Source of the DNA: Mangrovimicrobium sp033283265
GTDB lineage: Bacteria; Pseudomonadota; Gammaproteobacteria; Pseudomonadales; Halieaceae
DNA: 64,000 nt
Assembly (NCBI GenBank): GCA_033283265.1
Contig: JAWMQN010000003.1
Location: 62,001 to 126,000, forward strand
Direction of reading: 5' to 3'
Made by a program: the position numbers and the translations under genes. The notes beneath the pieces are model-generated. The model searched no databases, was not told the origin of the DNA, and saw only the letters and a program-made list of their open reading frames with translations. Shown in pieces: positions 8,917-18,376 of the stretch (within the stretch, counting starts at the first letter, position 1; the number at the start of each line of letters is the position of its first letter).

Positions 8917-10821
8917 ATGGCCGGACGTATCCCGCAATCCTTCATCGACGAACTGCTGGAGCGCCTCGACATCGTCGAGGTGGTGGACCGGCGCGTCAAA
9001 CTGAAGAAGAGCGGCAAGAACTACAGCGCCCGCTGCCCCTTTCACGAGGAGAAAACGCCCTCCTTCTCGGTCAGCCCGGACAAGCAGTTCTACTACTGCT
9101 TCGGCTGCGGCGCCGGCGGCAATGCCCTCGGCTTCGTCATGGACTACGAGAACCTCGCCTTCCCCGAGGCGGTGGACTCCCTGGCCTCCAGTGTCGGCCT
9201 GCAGGTACCCCGCGAGCAGGGCAGCACCACCCCCGAGGCCCGGCAGCGGGAGCAGCAGCAGAAGACCCTCTACTCGCTGTTGCAGAACGCCGCCGATTTT
9301 TACTGCCGGCAGCTGCGCCAGCACCCGCAGAAGCAGCGCGCGGTGGACTACCTGAAAGGGCGCGGCCTGACCGGGGAGATCGCCAAGGCCTTCGATCTCG
9401 GCTTCGCCCCGCCGGGCTGGGACAACCTGCTCAAGGCCCTCGGTGAGGACGAAGCGGTGGCCGCCCAGTTGCTGGAGAGCGGCATGCTGGTGAAGAACGA
9501 CCAGGGCCGCACCTACGACCGCTTTCGCGACCGCATCACCTTCCCCATTCGCGACCAGCGCGGGCGCATCATCGCCTTCGGCGGGCGGGTGCTCGGCGAC
9601 GACAAACCCAAGTACCTGAACTCGCCGGAGACACCGATCTTCCACAAGGGCCGCGAGCTCTACGGCTTCTACCAGGCACTGCAGGCCAACCGCCAGCTGG
9701 AGCGGGTGCTGGTGGTCGAGGGCTACATGGACGTGATCGCCCTCGCCCAGAGCGGTATCAGCTACGCGGTGGCGACGCTGGGCACCGCGACCAGCGGTGA
9801 ACACCTGCAGCGGATCTATCGCCGCTGCCCGGAAGTGATCTTCTGCTTCGACGGCGACGAGGCCGGGCGCAAGGCCGCCTTCCGCGCGCTGGAATCAGCT
9901 CTGCCCGTGCTCGAGGATGGCCGCCAGGCGCGCTTCCTCTTCCTGCCCGAGGGCGAGGACCCGGACAGCCTGGTGCGCGCCCGAGGCAAGGAGGCTTTCG
10001 AGGACCTGCTCCGTGCGGCGAAACCGCTGGAGGACTTCCTCTTCGACGCGGTCGGCGAGGGCATCGACACCCACAGCCTGGACGGCCGCGCGCGGCTCGC
10101 CCACCTCGCCCTGCCCTACATCCGGCAACTGCCGGACGGCGTGCTGCGCGAGCTGATGCAGCAGGCGCTGGCGCAGCGCACCGGACTGGAACTGGAGAGC
10201 CTGCGACGGCTGCAGGTTGCCGCCGCGCCGGTCGAACAGCGCGAGGCGGAAACGGGCAAGCACTCCAGCCCGCCCGAGCCAGCGCCGCCGCGGGGACACG
10301 GCGAGTCACCCCCGCGCGGCGATGCTCCGCCAGCGGCGGCACGCCGGCGCAGCCCGCTCTCCGCCACCACTGCCGGCGCATCGCTCGCCGAGGCCGCTAT
10401 CGCCCTCATACTGCACAAGCCGGCAGTCGCCCTCGATGCGCAGACGGAACAACTGCCGGAAAGCGACGAGGAGGACGATACCCGCCTGCTGTGCGAGCTG
10501 ATCGAGCTGGTGCAGAAACGCCCCGAATCCAATACCGGGATGCTGCTCGGGCACTGGTATGGCACCCCGGATGGCGAACGGCTCAACCGTCTCGCCGGCC
10601 AGGAACGGCTGATTCCCACCGAGGGAATCGACCGCCAGTTCCACGATATTCTCGATGTCTTGCTGCGGCGCAGGCCGCACGAATCACAGCTGGCCGCCCA
10701 AGTCGACAAACTCAAGGGCACCAACTACGCTGAGGTGAGCGAACTGGAGAAGCAGCGACTGCGGGAGCTACTGCAGCAGAAGCGGCAGCGGGACGCTGAA
10801 CGCAATCGGCGCGAAAGCTGA
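8917..10821 (+). CDS. dnaG: DNA primase DnaG
   Basis: It makes RNA primers for replication and binds the DnaB helicase through its C-terminus. The CHC2 zinc finger is seen as C40, H43, C61, C64 within CPFHEEKTPSFSV...YYCFGCGAGG. The TOPRIM core gives VVEGYMDVIAL and CFDGDEAGRKA. A low-complexity Pro/Ala/Arg linker at about residues 440-490 separates the polymerase core from the helicase-binding domain (SLAEAAIALILHKP onward). At 634 residues it is slightly longer than E. coli DnaG, mostly because of this linker. Confidence 0.97.
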   Translation: MAGRIPQSFIDELLERLDIVEVVDRRVKLKKSGKNYSARCPFHEEKTPSFSVSPDKQFYYCFGCGAGGNALGFVMDYENLAFPEAVDSLASSVGLQVPREQGSTTPEARQREQQQKTLYSLLQNAADFYCRQLRQHPQKQRAVDYLKGRGLTGEIAKAFDLGFAPPGWDNLLKALGEDEAVAAQLLESGMLVKNDQGRTYDRFRDRITFPIRDQRGRIIAFGGRVLGDDKPKYLNSPETPIFHKGRELYGFYQALQANRQLERVLVVEGYMDVIALAQSGISYAVATLGTATSGEHLQRIYRRCPEVIFCFDGDEAGRKAAFRALESALPVLEDGRQARFLFLPEGEDPDSLVRARGKEAFEDLLRAAKPLEDFLFDAVGEGIDTHSLDGRARLAHLALPYIRQLPDGVLRELMQQALAQRTGLELESLRRLQVAAAPVEQREAETGKHSSPPEPAPPRGHGESPPRGDAPPAAARRRSPLSATTAGASLAEAAIALILHKPAVALDAQTEQLPESDEEDDTRLLCELIELVQKRPESNTGMLLGHWYGTPDGERLNRLAGQERLIPTEGIDRQFHDILDVLLRRRPHESQLAAQVDKLKGTNYAEVSELEKQRLRELLQQKRQRDAERNRRES

Positions 10822-11006
10822 AAGAACTGAGAGAGCTGAACTGAACCCGGTTGCCCACTGTCGAAATAACATCAGGCCGAAAAGCAGTGCGCTGAGCAGT
10901 TGCAAACTGCGCCAACCGCCCCCATATCGCCGGGGCAAGGGTAGGTCAGTGTGCAATTTTTCATCAGATTGAGGGCTTTTTCCTAGTTAAGCCCTTGATT
11001 TGCGGG

Positions 11007-11012
11007 TACAAT
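11007..11012 (+). promoter_or_regulatory. -10-like element upstream of rpoD
   Basis: TACAAT at 11007-11012 lies 43 bp upstream of the rpoD ATG in an AT-rich stretch, and a T8 run follows at about 11022-11029. No convincing -35 sits at the ideal distance. An internal promoter ahead of rpoD is known in other members of this operon family, so a separate start here is plausible. Confidence 0.35.
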
Positions 11013-11055
11013 TGCCGGCTGTTTTTTTTTCGCATTTTTTCAAGGTACCAGCTTC

Positions 11056-12873
<1,818 letters not shown>

Positions 12874-12909
12874 GCAGAGGTACCAGCCGGGCCTGGATTC
12901 ACGCGGTAA

Positions 12910-13908
12910 ATGAACAGTCCGGCTGGAACACTTGCGGAGAAAGGCGCGCTGGCGCCTTTCTCCACCTCCCACCTTCACCTGAGCTGCGAGAACCGCTCCG
13001 GTTCGGTGGAACACTACTACCACTTCTTTCTCGGCTACCTCTACCCGCTCCTGCTCGCCTACGAAAAACTCGAGCGAAAGGGGGCGGTAAAGACGGTGCT
13101 GGTGCGCAGCTGTGCCCTGATGGATCCCCACCTCCATGCCCTGGGCCTGCGCAAACTGCAGATCCTGCCGCGCGCGGAGCACAGCGCCCTGGCTGGCACA
13201 GCCGGGCTGGCAAAAGTAACCGTGCCAGGTTACGACCTCCCCATTTTCTACGAATATCACGCCATCCGCCGCGCAACCCGCCTGCTGCGACGCCGACTGG
13301 CGGCCCAGGTCGCCACAGCCAGCGCTGCGCTGGCGCCGCCCGTCGGGCAGGGACCCACCATTCTGCTGATCGGGCGCAAGGCTCCGGCCGCCTACTACAC
13401 GTCGGACGCGGCCGAGATTGCCGAATCCGGCGCCCAGCGGCGGTCGATTGGCAATTTCGCTGAACTGGCGAATGCCATCCGCGCGGTCTACCCCGATACC
13501 CGGGAGGTCTTCCTCGAGGACCGCTCCCTGGCCGAGCAGATTGCCCTCTTCCAGCAGGCCGATATCGTTGTCGGCCAGCACGGCGCTGCGCTGGTGAATA
13601 CTGTTTTCTGCCGCAGCCGCAGCGCGCTGGTTGAAATCTATCCGCGCGACCTCGTGCAACCCAACGGCGGCTACCGCAACCATTTCATGCGGCTGGCGCA
13701 GATTCTCGGGCTGTCCTATCGCCGGGTCTTCCAGGACAGCCTGCACAGCGAAGTCAGTGGCGCCGAGGTCAGCCGGGCCATTGACGACATCCTGGCAAAG
13801 ACTTCCCTGCCGCTGGTGCGCAAGCTCAGGCGCATGCTGCGCTTCCACCGCTGGCAGAGGCGCTTCAGGCGCAGGCTCGCGGCAACCCGGCCCGCCCCGA
13901 CGAGATGA
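12910..13908 (+). CDS. Glycosyltransferase family 61-like protein (DUF563)
   Basis: A 332-residue protein with the GT61/DUF563 features: an early HYYHFFLGYLYPLL segment, a central ILLIGRKAP strand, and the diagnostic ADIVVGQHGAALVNTVFC followed by LVEIYP. Bacterial members are usually found near capsule or LPS genes and are thought to transfer sugars, but no substrate is evident here. The annotated ATG (12910) has no good ribosome-binding site, and a 12-bp hairpin sits inside codons 10-18, so the true start may lie further in. It follows rpoD by 36 bp. Confidence 0.72.
   Translation: MNSPAGTLAEKGALAPFSTSHLHLSCENRSGSVEHYYHFFLGYLYPLLLAYEKLERKGAVKTVLVRSCALMDPHLHALGLRKLQILPRAEHSALAGTAGLAKVTVPGYDLPIFYEYHAIRRATRLLRRRLAAQVATASAALAPPVGQGPTILLIGRKAPAAYYTSDAAEIAESGAQRRSIGNFAELANAIRAVYPDTREVFLEDRSLAEQIALFQQADIVVGQHGAALVNTVFCRSRSALVEIYPRDLVQPNGGYRNHFMRLAQILGLSYRRVFQDSLHSEVSGAEVSRAIDDILAKTSLPLVRKLRRMLRFHRWQRRFRRRLAATRPAPTR
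12936..12963 (+). terminator. Strong hairpin downstream of rpoD (possible intrinsic terminator/attenuator)
   Basis: A perfect 12-bp inverted repeat (arms 12936-12947 and 12952-12963, arm sequence GGAGAAAGGCGC) with a 4-nt loop lies 62 bp after the rpoD stop. No T-tract follows, so it may act as an mRNA 3' stabiliser or a Rho-assisted stop rather than a classic terminator. It overlaps the start of the downstream GT61-like reading frame. Confidence 0.5.
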
Positions 13909-13979
13909 CATTTCGGTAAGTGGCCCGCACGGCCGGCCTTGGTTACATTGCATGCTGCACCCGATATAAGGAGAACAAC

Positions 13980-15035
13980 GTGGGCAGCAACAAAGCACCT
14001 CTGCGAGTCGCCCAGTGGGCCACCGGCGATATCGGCAAGCGGGCCATGCGCGAAGTGCTGCGCCACCCGGACCTGGAACTGGTCGGTGTGCTGGCCTACA
14101 ACCCGGACAAGGAAGGCCTGGACGCGGGGGAACTGTGCGGCGAGCCGGCCTGCGGCATCCGCGTCACCAATGACCGCAGCGCCATCCACGCTCTCCGGGC
14201 GCACTGCGTGCTGTACATGCCGCAGGTAATCGACATCGAGGACCTGGTCGCCTTCGCCGAGGCGGGCACCAATATCGTCTCCATCTGCATGGAACTCTAC
14301 GATGGCGGCAGCGGCATGGAACCCGCCGACCGGCAGCGGCTCGCCGCGGCCTGCGCCAGCGGCGGCGCCTCGGTCTACGGCACCGGTAGCAGCCCGGGCT
14401 TCATCACCGATCTCTTCCCCTACGCCGTGCTTTCACTGCAGCGCCGGGTAGACTTCTACCAGATCGAGGAGTTCGGCAACATGAGCCGGCGCAATTCGCC
14501 GCTGATGCTTTTCGACCAGATCGGCTTCGGCAAGCCCATGGATCCCGACGCCTTCCCCACGCCGCGCCTGACCAGCGCCCCTACCGCCTTCGCGCCCATC
14601 GGCCGTGCCGCGAGCTGGGAAATCGACGAGTGGAAGACGGTGACCGAGTTCGCCGCTGCACGCAGCGATGCGCATACCGTTTGCGGCACGGTACCGGCGG
14701 GTACGGTGGGCGCGCGACGCCTGGTCCGGACCGGCTATGAAAAAGGCGTGGAGCGAATGCGCTTCGCCCAGGTCATGTACATCACCACCGACCTCGACCC
14801 GGACTGGAATGTCGGCGACACCGGCTGGCGAGTTTCCATAAAGGGCGACGCGGCGCTGGAAATCGATCTCAGGTTCCCGGTGGCGCTGGAGGACCTGGGT
14901 GACTACACCCCGGCGCTGACGGCCAACCCGCCGGTGAACGCAATCCCCTTTGTCTGCGCGGCCGCCCCGGGCATCCTGACGACTGCGGAACTGCCGCCCC
15001 TGGTGCCCGCCGGCCCCGCCGCTTTCGCGGGCTAG
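13980..15035 (+). CDS. NAD(P)-binding dihydrodipicolinate reductase-like protein (amine dehydrogenase family)
   Basis: A 351-residue Rossmann protein: LRVAQWATGDIGKRAMREVLRHPDLELVGV gives the nucleotide-binding strand-helix-strand, with GTGSSPGFITDLFP in the middle. The whole resembles the family annotated as NAD(P)H-dependent amine dehydrogenase or DapB-like, which includes 2,4-diaminopentanoate dehydrogenase and many uncharacterised actinobacterial and gammaproteobacterial proteins. The start is GTG 13980, chosen because AAGGAG at 13968-13973 is 6 nt upstream; an ATG 60 bp earlier lacks this. The substrate is unknown. Confidence 0.75.
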   Translation: MGSNKAPLRVAQWATGDIGKRAMREVLRHPDLELVGVLAYNPDKEGLDAGELCGEPACGIRVTNDRSAIHALRAHCVLYMPQVIDIEDLVAFAEAGTNIVSICMELYDGGSGMEPADRQRLAAACASGGASVYGTGSSPGFITDLFPYAVLSLQRRVDFYQIEEFGNMSRRNSPLMLFDQIGFGKPMDPDAFPTPRLTSAPTAFAPIGRAASWEIDEWKTVTEFAAARSDAHTVCGTVPAGTVGARRLVRTGYEKGVERMRFAQVMYITTDLDPDWNVGDTGWRVSIKGDAALEIDLRFPVALEDLGDYTPALTANPPVNAIPFVCAAAPGILTTAELPPLVPAGPAAFAG

Positions 15036-15039
15036 GCGC

Positions 15040-15699
15040 TCAGCCGCCCTCGATGGCAGCCAGCGGCACCTCGTAGACCTCGCTGCCGTTGATAATCACC
15101 GTCCAGAGGTCACCCTCGAGCTTCGCCTCGGCTTCACGGTTGGTCGCGTTCACGTAGTCCGTCATGAAGTTGATGGTGAACTGCTCACCGGCCGGGCTGC
15201 GCACCACTATCGAGGCCTGGCCGCCCTCCATGCGCAGGATCCCCGCCGGGCAGCTACCGAACTCGCTGCTATCCATCGCACGGCAGCGCAGCAGGGTCGT
15301 GGCGTCGTAGTCGGCAGTACTGAAGGGGGCGGTGGGATTATCTGCCTCGGCCGGTGCCAGGCCAGCGGTGCTCCAGTAGACGTATACGCTCTCGTCGGGG
15401 AAACGGAAAATCAGCCCCTGGTCGCCAAGGCCACTCTGGCGATAGACCGCCCGCCCGGCGGCGTCGGTGTAATTACCGGGAGCCTCGCCTGCGGGCGACA
15501 ACTCGTACTCCACCCCGTCGCCGCGCCGGATGCTGACCGCGCCCTGCCGCTGGCTGAAGGTGCAGGGCAGCATGGCGCTGGCCTTGTCTTCGCCAGCTGG
15601 ATAGATGTCACAGCGCGTTTCAACGGTATCCGCGCGGCTGGCATTGGTCGCGCCGAGCAACAGCGCGAGGCCCATCAAGATTCCAGGAATTTTGCTCAT
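15040..15699 (-). CDS. Exported hypothetical protein
   Basis: A 219-residue protein starting MSKIPGILMGLALLLGATNASRA, a clear Sec signal peptide with cleavage after ASRA. The mature part is rich in beta-strand patterns and has four cysteines (C in ETRCDIYP, LPCTF, LLRCRAM and GSCPAG) that could form two periplasmic disulfides. No family is recognised. The frame is open further upstream to 15975, but that part lacks coding character. It is convergent with the reductase-like gene, 4 bp away. Confidence 0.7.
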   Translation of the reverse strand: MSKIPGILMGLALLLGATNASRADTVETRCDIYPAGEDKASAMLPCTFSQRQGAVSIRRGDGVEYELSPAGEAPGNYTDAAGRAVYRQSGLGDQGLIFRFPDESVYVYWSTAGLAPAEADNPTAPFSTADYDATTLLRCRAMDSSEFGSCPAGILRMEGGQASIVVRSPAGEQFTINFMTDYVNATNREAEAKLEGDLWTVIINGSEVYEVPLAAIEGG

Positions 15700-15856
15700 C
15701 GATTGCGTCCTCGAACTGCCGCACCCGCTCCGGCGCGCCTGACTGAGTATAGGAGAGACTGCCGCGCCCAGCTGCAATCCGGAATTGCCGGCTGGCCAAG
15801 CGGCATCTGCGCTGAGACACCACACATCGCCATTAAATTCCGCGCCCGCGGTGATT

Positions 15857-16618
15857 TCAAAAACGGTATTCGAAGGCCACGAATGCGGTGTTGAACCAGG
15901 CGAAATTGTAGATTTCATCGATGTCGGCGCCGCCCTCCAGAGCGCGATAGCCCGCGGCCAGCTGCCAGGCGTCATTCAGCCGGTGTTCCAGGCGGGCACT
16001 GAAATCGATCGCCCGGCCCGGCCCGCCGGCCAGCCCATCGAAATCCGCGGCGACGTGCCAGTCGGGCGCGATCCGGTAGCGCGCTGCCAGGTAGAGGAGC
16101 GGTACGACGCCGAAGTCCTCCTTGTCACTGCGGACAGCGCCCTGCTCGAGCTCGATTTCCGCGTCGCGCAGTTTCAGCGTGCCGCCGGCCCAGAGCTGCC
16201 AGTCATCGCGATCATAGAAGTTGTAGCGGTAGCCCAGCCGCCAGGAGTTGAACTTGTAGCTGGCCCGGACCGGGGCTTCCGGGTTATAGCTCTCCCCTTC
16301 GAAGCGCACGTCCTTGTCCAGCCGGCCGCGCTCGCTATACGCGAAGGGCGCGAGCACCACGCGCAGCCCGTGCCTATCCCTGATTTCCCAGTCCAGTTCC
16401 AGCCTCGCGGCGGGCCACGGCCCACTGCCCGCAAGCTCTTCGAGCGAATAGCGCGTGCCCTCGGCGTCGTTGGGAGCCTGGACCTTGTTGCGGGCCTGGT
16501 AGGCAGCACCCAGTTCCAGGCGGGCGCTGGCACGGGCATCCTCGGCGCTGGAGACCAGCGGGGAAAGAGACAGGAGCGCGGCGCACAGAAAAGCGGCCAG
16601 GAATCGGGGGCATATCAT
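15857..16618 (-). CDS. Probable outer-membrane beta-barrel protein
   Basis: A 253-residue protein with a signal peptide (MICPRFLAAFLCAALLSLSPLVSSA). The mature sequence has alternating hydrophobic/polar residues with many aromatics, as in SWRLGYRYNFYDRDDWQLWAGGTLKL, and ends NTAFVAFEYRF with the terminal aromatic F expected of a BAM substrate. The pattern suggests 8-12 strands. Cargo or role is unknown. It may form a unit with the exported protein gene 157 bp downstream on the same strand. Confidence 0.7.
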   Translation of the reverse strand: MICPRFLAAFLCAALLSLSPLVSSAEDARASARLELGAAYQARNKVQAPNDAEGTRYSLEELAGSGPWPAARLELDWEIRDRHGLRVVLAPFAYSERGRLDKDVRFEGESYNPEAPVRASYKFNSWRLGYRYNFYDRDDWQLWAGGTLKLRDAEIELEQGAVRSDKEDFGVVPLLYLAARYRIAPDWHVAADFDGLAGGPGRAIDFSARLEHRLNDAWQLAAGYRALEGGADIDEIYNFAWFNTAFVAFEYRF

Positions 16619-16775
16619 GGAAAAGCCTTGGGCTGGTGAGGACTGGAGTGCAGCTTGGTACGCAGCAAGCGGCCTGGAGGATCAATCCCCGGGCCCCGCC
16701 CGCCCCGGCTGATCGCCATTCCAATAGCAGGCGGCTTAAGGACGGACGCAAGCACAATGAATACCCACCAGCCCT

Positions 16776-16804
16776 GTGCCAACTGCGCCACAGTCCTATA
16801 TAAT
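16776..16804 (+). promoter_or_regulatory. Promoter of the CAU-anticodon tRNA
   Basis: A consensus -10 TATAAT (16799-16804) lies 17 bp after GTGCCA (16776-16781), a partial -35 match. The -10 ends 29 bp upstream of the first tRNA base. Confidence 0.6.
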
Positions 16805-16833
16805 CCGCGCTTTGTCGCGTTCGCGGCGCTCCG

Positions 16834-16910
16834 GGGCCCATAGCTCAGTTGGTTAGAGCATCCGACTCATAATCGGCAGGTCGAAGGTTCAAGTCCTTCT
16901 GGGCCCACCA
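16834..16910 (+). tRNA. tRNA with CAU anticodon, most likely tRNA-Ile2 (lysidine-modified)
   Basis: A 77-nt cloverleaf with a 7-bp acceptor stem (GGGCCCA/TGGGCCC), D arm GCTC/GAGC, anticodon loop CTCATAA, T arm GAAGG/CCTTC and encoded CCA. A CAU anticodon is shared by initiator Met, elongator Met and Ile2. Here the acceptor pairs C4-G69 and C5-G68, and A37/A38, match the known TilS recognition set for tRNA-Ile2, and the TTCAAGT loop is also Ile2-like. The initiator is excluded because position 1 pairs with 72 and the three G-C pairs of the initiator anticodon stem are absent. Base 27 (T) faces C43, a mismatch at the top of the anticodon stem. Confidence 0.9.
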
Positions 16911-16921
16911 AAATCTATGAT

Positions 16922-17004
16922 TTTATTCGGGTTTTTCTATGTGATACCTGCCGACTATTCCGAGGGGATGGGTGTCACTTTGGTCGGAGCCGGGGGGTGT
17001 GGCT
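16922..17004 (+). repeat. Imperfect direct repeat, copy A
   Basis: About 80 bp just after the tRNA are repeated in the same orientation at 18159-18237. The two copies share an uninterrupted 17-nt core, acctgccgactattccg, and the flanking ggggatgggtg and cggag blocks with scattered substitutions and small gaps. The copies bracket the broken zinc-ribbon gene and the ribbon-helix-helix gene. Confidence 0.8.
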
Positions 17005-17473
17005 AGTAGTCGCCCTCTGTCCAGAATCGCTTTTTGGCTAGTTGTTCTCGACTAAACTGCTGTTCCCATTGCATCGACACTCGTTTTCTCTGAAGCTCAT
17101 CCAAGAGTGGACTACCCCATTCAGCGCCATCCACTAGATGAGACAGGTACTGCCACCTTGATTGGCTACCGCCATCTCCGACGAAGCCCGACACATCCAA
17201 CTCCAACAAGCTTTTGAAAAGTGCCTCGCCATCTACAACTGACAATCGATCATTTACACGGGACGACTGTCCCCCACACGTGCTGCAGTAGTAATCATCA
17301 CATTTTGAACGAGGCTCATCTGTCCTCGTTCTCTCGAACAGCCACGATAGGTTCACAATGGCGTACCGCTATTGCCCATCACATGTCGGACAGCAATAAC
17401 GAGGAAGACATGATTGTAGCGTTTCCGGTAAGCCCCATCCGTCGAAGGATTCCACATAGTTAATCTCATCCAC
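17003..17473 (-). pseudogene. Zinc-ribbon protein gene interrupted by an in-frame amber codon
   Basis: Reading leftward from GTG 17473 (AGGGA eight bases upstream) gives DEINYVESFDGW...RYCCPTCDGQ, then TAG at 17371-17369. The same frame continues as RYAIVNLSWLFERT...DDYYCSTCGGQSSRV for 117 more residues to 17003. The two halves carry matching CPTC and CSTC knuckles, as expected for one treble-clef or zinc-ribbon domain of about 156 residues, and the second half has no ATG or ribosome site of its own. The stop is one transition away from CAG. It lies 29 bp downstream of the ribbon-helix-helix gene, in the same AT-richer island. Function is unknown. Confidence 0.6.
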
Positions 17474-17502
17474 GGGAAAAATCCCTGGTGTAGTCGGTGC
17501 TC

Positions 17503-17985
17503 CTAGCGATTCTCATCGAGCCAGGCCTTTACATATAAATCCTGCTTCGGATACCACTGCGTGCAAATCGCATAGACGTACCCATCTTTAGAAAATTCAT
17601 ACTTCCACGTCCAGCGATTAATCCCATCCGGTGTTTTCACGGCTTTACGCTTAGTCGCCTGATTCGACTTGTCCGACACACGAACAAATAGCGGGAAACT
17701 GATACCGAAGAGTTCTTTTGATACAGCAGAGTCGCACAGTGCCTCAAGCTCTTGGGCTGGAAGCTCTCTAGCTATCTCGACAATCCGCTGCTGGATTTCC
17801 TTGTTGGTAAATAGCCGAGAACTCGTTGAGGTGTGTGAACTGCCCGTCGATTCCGACGGTGGTGTCTCGACACCCTCCACCTCGTCCAGCAACCTCTCTA
17901 TCACCTTGGACGGAGAATCAAAGCCCACAGCATGCCTCTCCAGTCGCTGGTAAAGCTCATCAGTCACTCGTATAACAGGGCACAT
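17503..17985 (-). CDS. Ribbon-helix-helix-type DNA-binding protein
   Basis: A 160-residue protein whose N-terminus, CPVIRVTDELYQRLERHAVG followed by DSPSKVIERLLDEV, has the strand-helix-helix pattern of MetJ/Arc or SeqA-N-type regulators. A Ser/Thr-rich linker (residues about 45-65) leads to a helical segment and a C-terminal beta-rich domain containing WTWKYEF and AICTQWYP, which I do not recognise. ATG 17985 is preferred over GTG 18000 because GGAGGGG precedes it directly. A 25-bp near-perfect palindrome lies 23 bp upstream, which suggests autoregulation. Base composition is AT-richer than the surrounding genome. Confidence 0.65.
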   Translation of the reverse strand: MCPVIRVTDELYQRLERHAVGFDSPSKVIERLLDEVEGVETPPSESTGSSHTSTSSRLFTNKEIQQRIVEIARELPAQELEALCDSAVSKELFGISFPLFVRVSDKSNQATKRKAVKTPDGINRWTWKYEFSKDGYVYAICTQWYPKQDLYVKAWLDENR

Positions 17986-18007
17986 AACCCCTCCGAACAC
18001 ACTTAAT

Positions 18008-18032
18008 ATACATGTAACAATGTAACATGTAT
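18008..18032. promoter_or_regulatory. Palindromic operator-like site upstream of the ribbon-helix-helix gene
   Basis: A 25-bp sequence with perfect outer arms ATACATGT and ACATGTAT and inner ACA/TGT pairs; only the centre and two symmetric positions break the dyad. It also contains two direct TGTAACA units. It lies just upstream of the regulator start at 17985, where a repressor would block its own promoter. Binding by that protein is inference. Confidence 0.55.
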
Positions 18033-18158
18033 TTTTTTCGCGTCAATGTAGATTTATGGCCAAGTGTCCAACTCCATGCTCCTGACCTAGCTCTGGCTTC
18101 TCACACAATAGGTAGTGCAGCAGAGTTAATTTCCACTACTCACACTAAACTCTCTGAA

Positions 18159-18237
18159 TTTATTAGATTTTCCTATGCGACACCTGCCGACTATTCCGGG
18201 GGGATGGGTGACGCTTCTGCCGGAGTCGGGGGTGGCT
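18159..18237 (+). repeat. Imperfect direct repeat, copy B
   Basis: Second copy of the repeat at 16922-17004, sharing the exact 17-nt core at 18182-18198. It sits between the operator of the ribbon-helix-helix gene and the CFI-box gene. No terminal inverted repeats or transposase are visible next to either copy. Confidence 0.8.
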
Positions 18238-18376
18238 CGGCAGTACAACCCGGCGATTACTGGCCAGCAAAGCAAGGCTACTGGCACCATGCTGAAACCA
18301 CTCTGATTTTGACACAGGTCAAGGCCCGCGCAACCCGATCCGGCTAGGCTTGAAGTGAGGCACTTCGTGGAGTGGC

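Larger units (their letters stand above)
17986..18376. other. Intergenic region with operator and repeat copy B
   Basis: About 390 bp between the divergent ribbon-helix-helix and CFI-box genes. It holds the palindromic operator (18008-18032) and repeat copy B (18159-18237). A 106-codon open frame (18027-18347) has no ribosome site and runs through the repeat, so it is not called as a gene. No tRNA or further gene is seen. Confidence 0.6.

Noticed and set aside
16834..16910. Reading the CAU tRNA as the initiator tRNA-fMet
   Set aside because: Position 1 pairs with 72 and the three consecutive G-C pairs of the initiator anticodon stem are missing.
18027..18347. A 106-codon open frame upstream of the CFI-box gene
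   Set aside because: No ribosome-binding site, it begins within the operator palindrome and reads through the direct repeat; no family resemblance.
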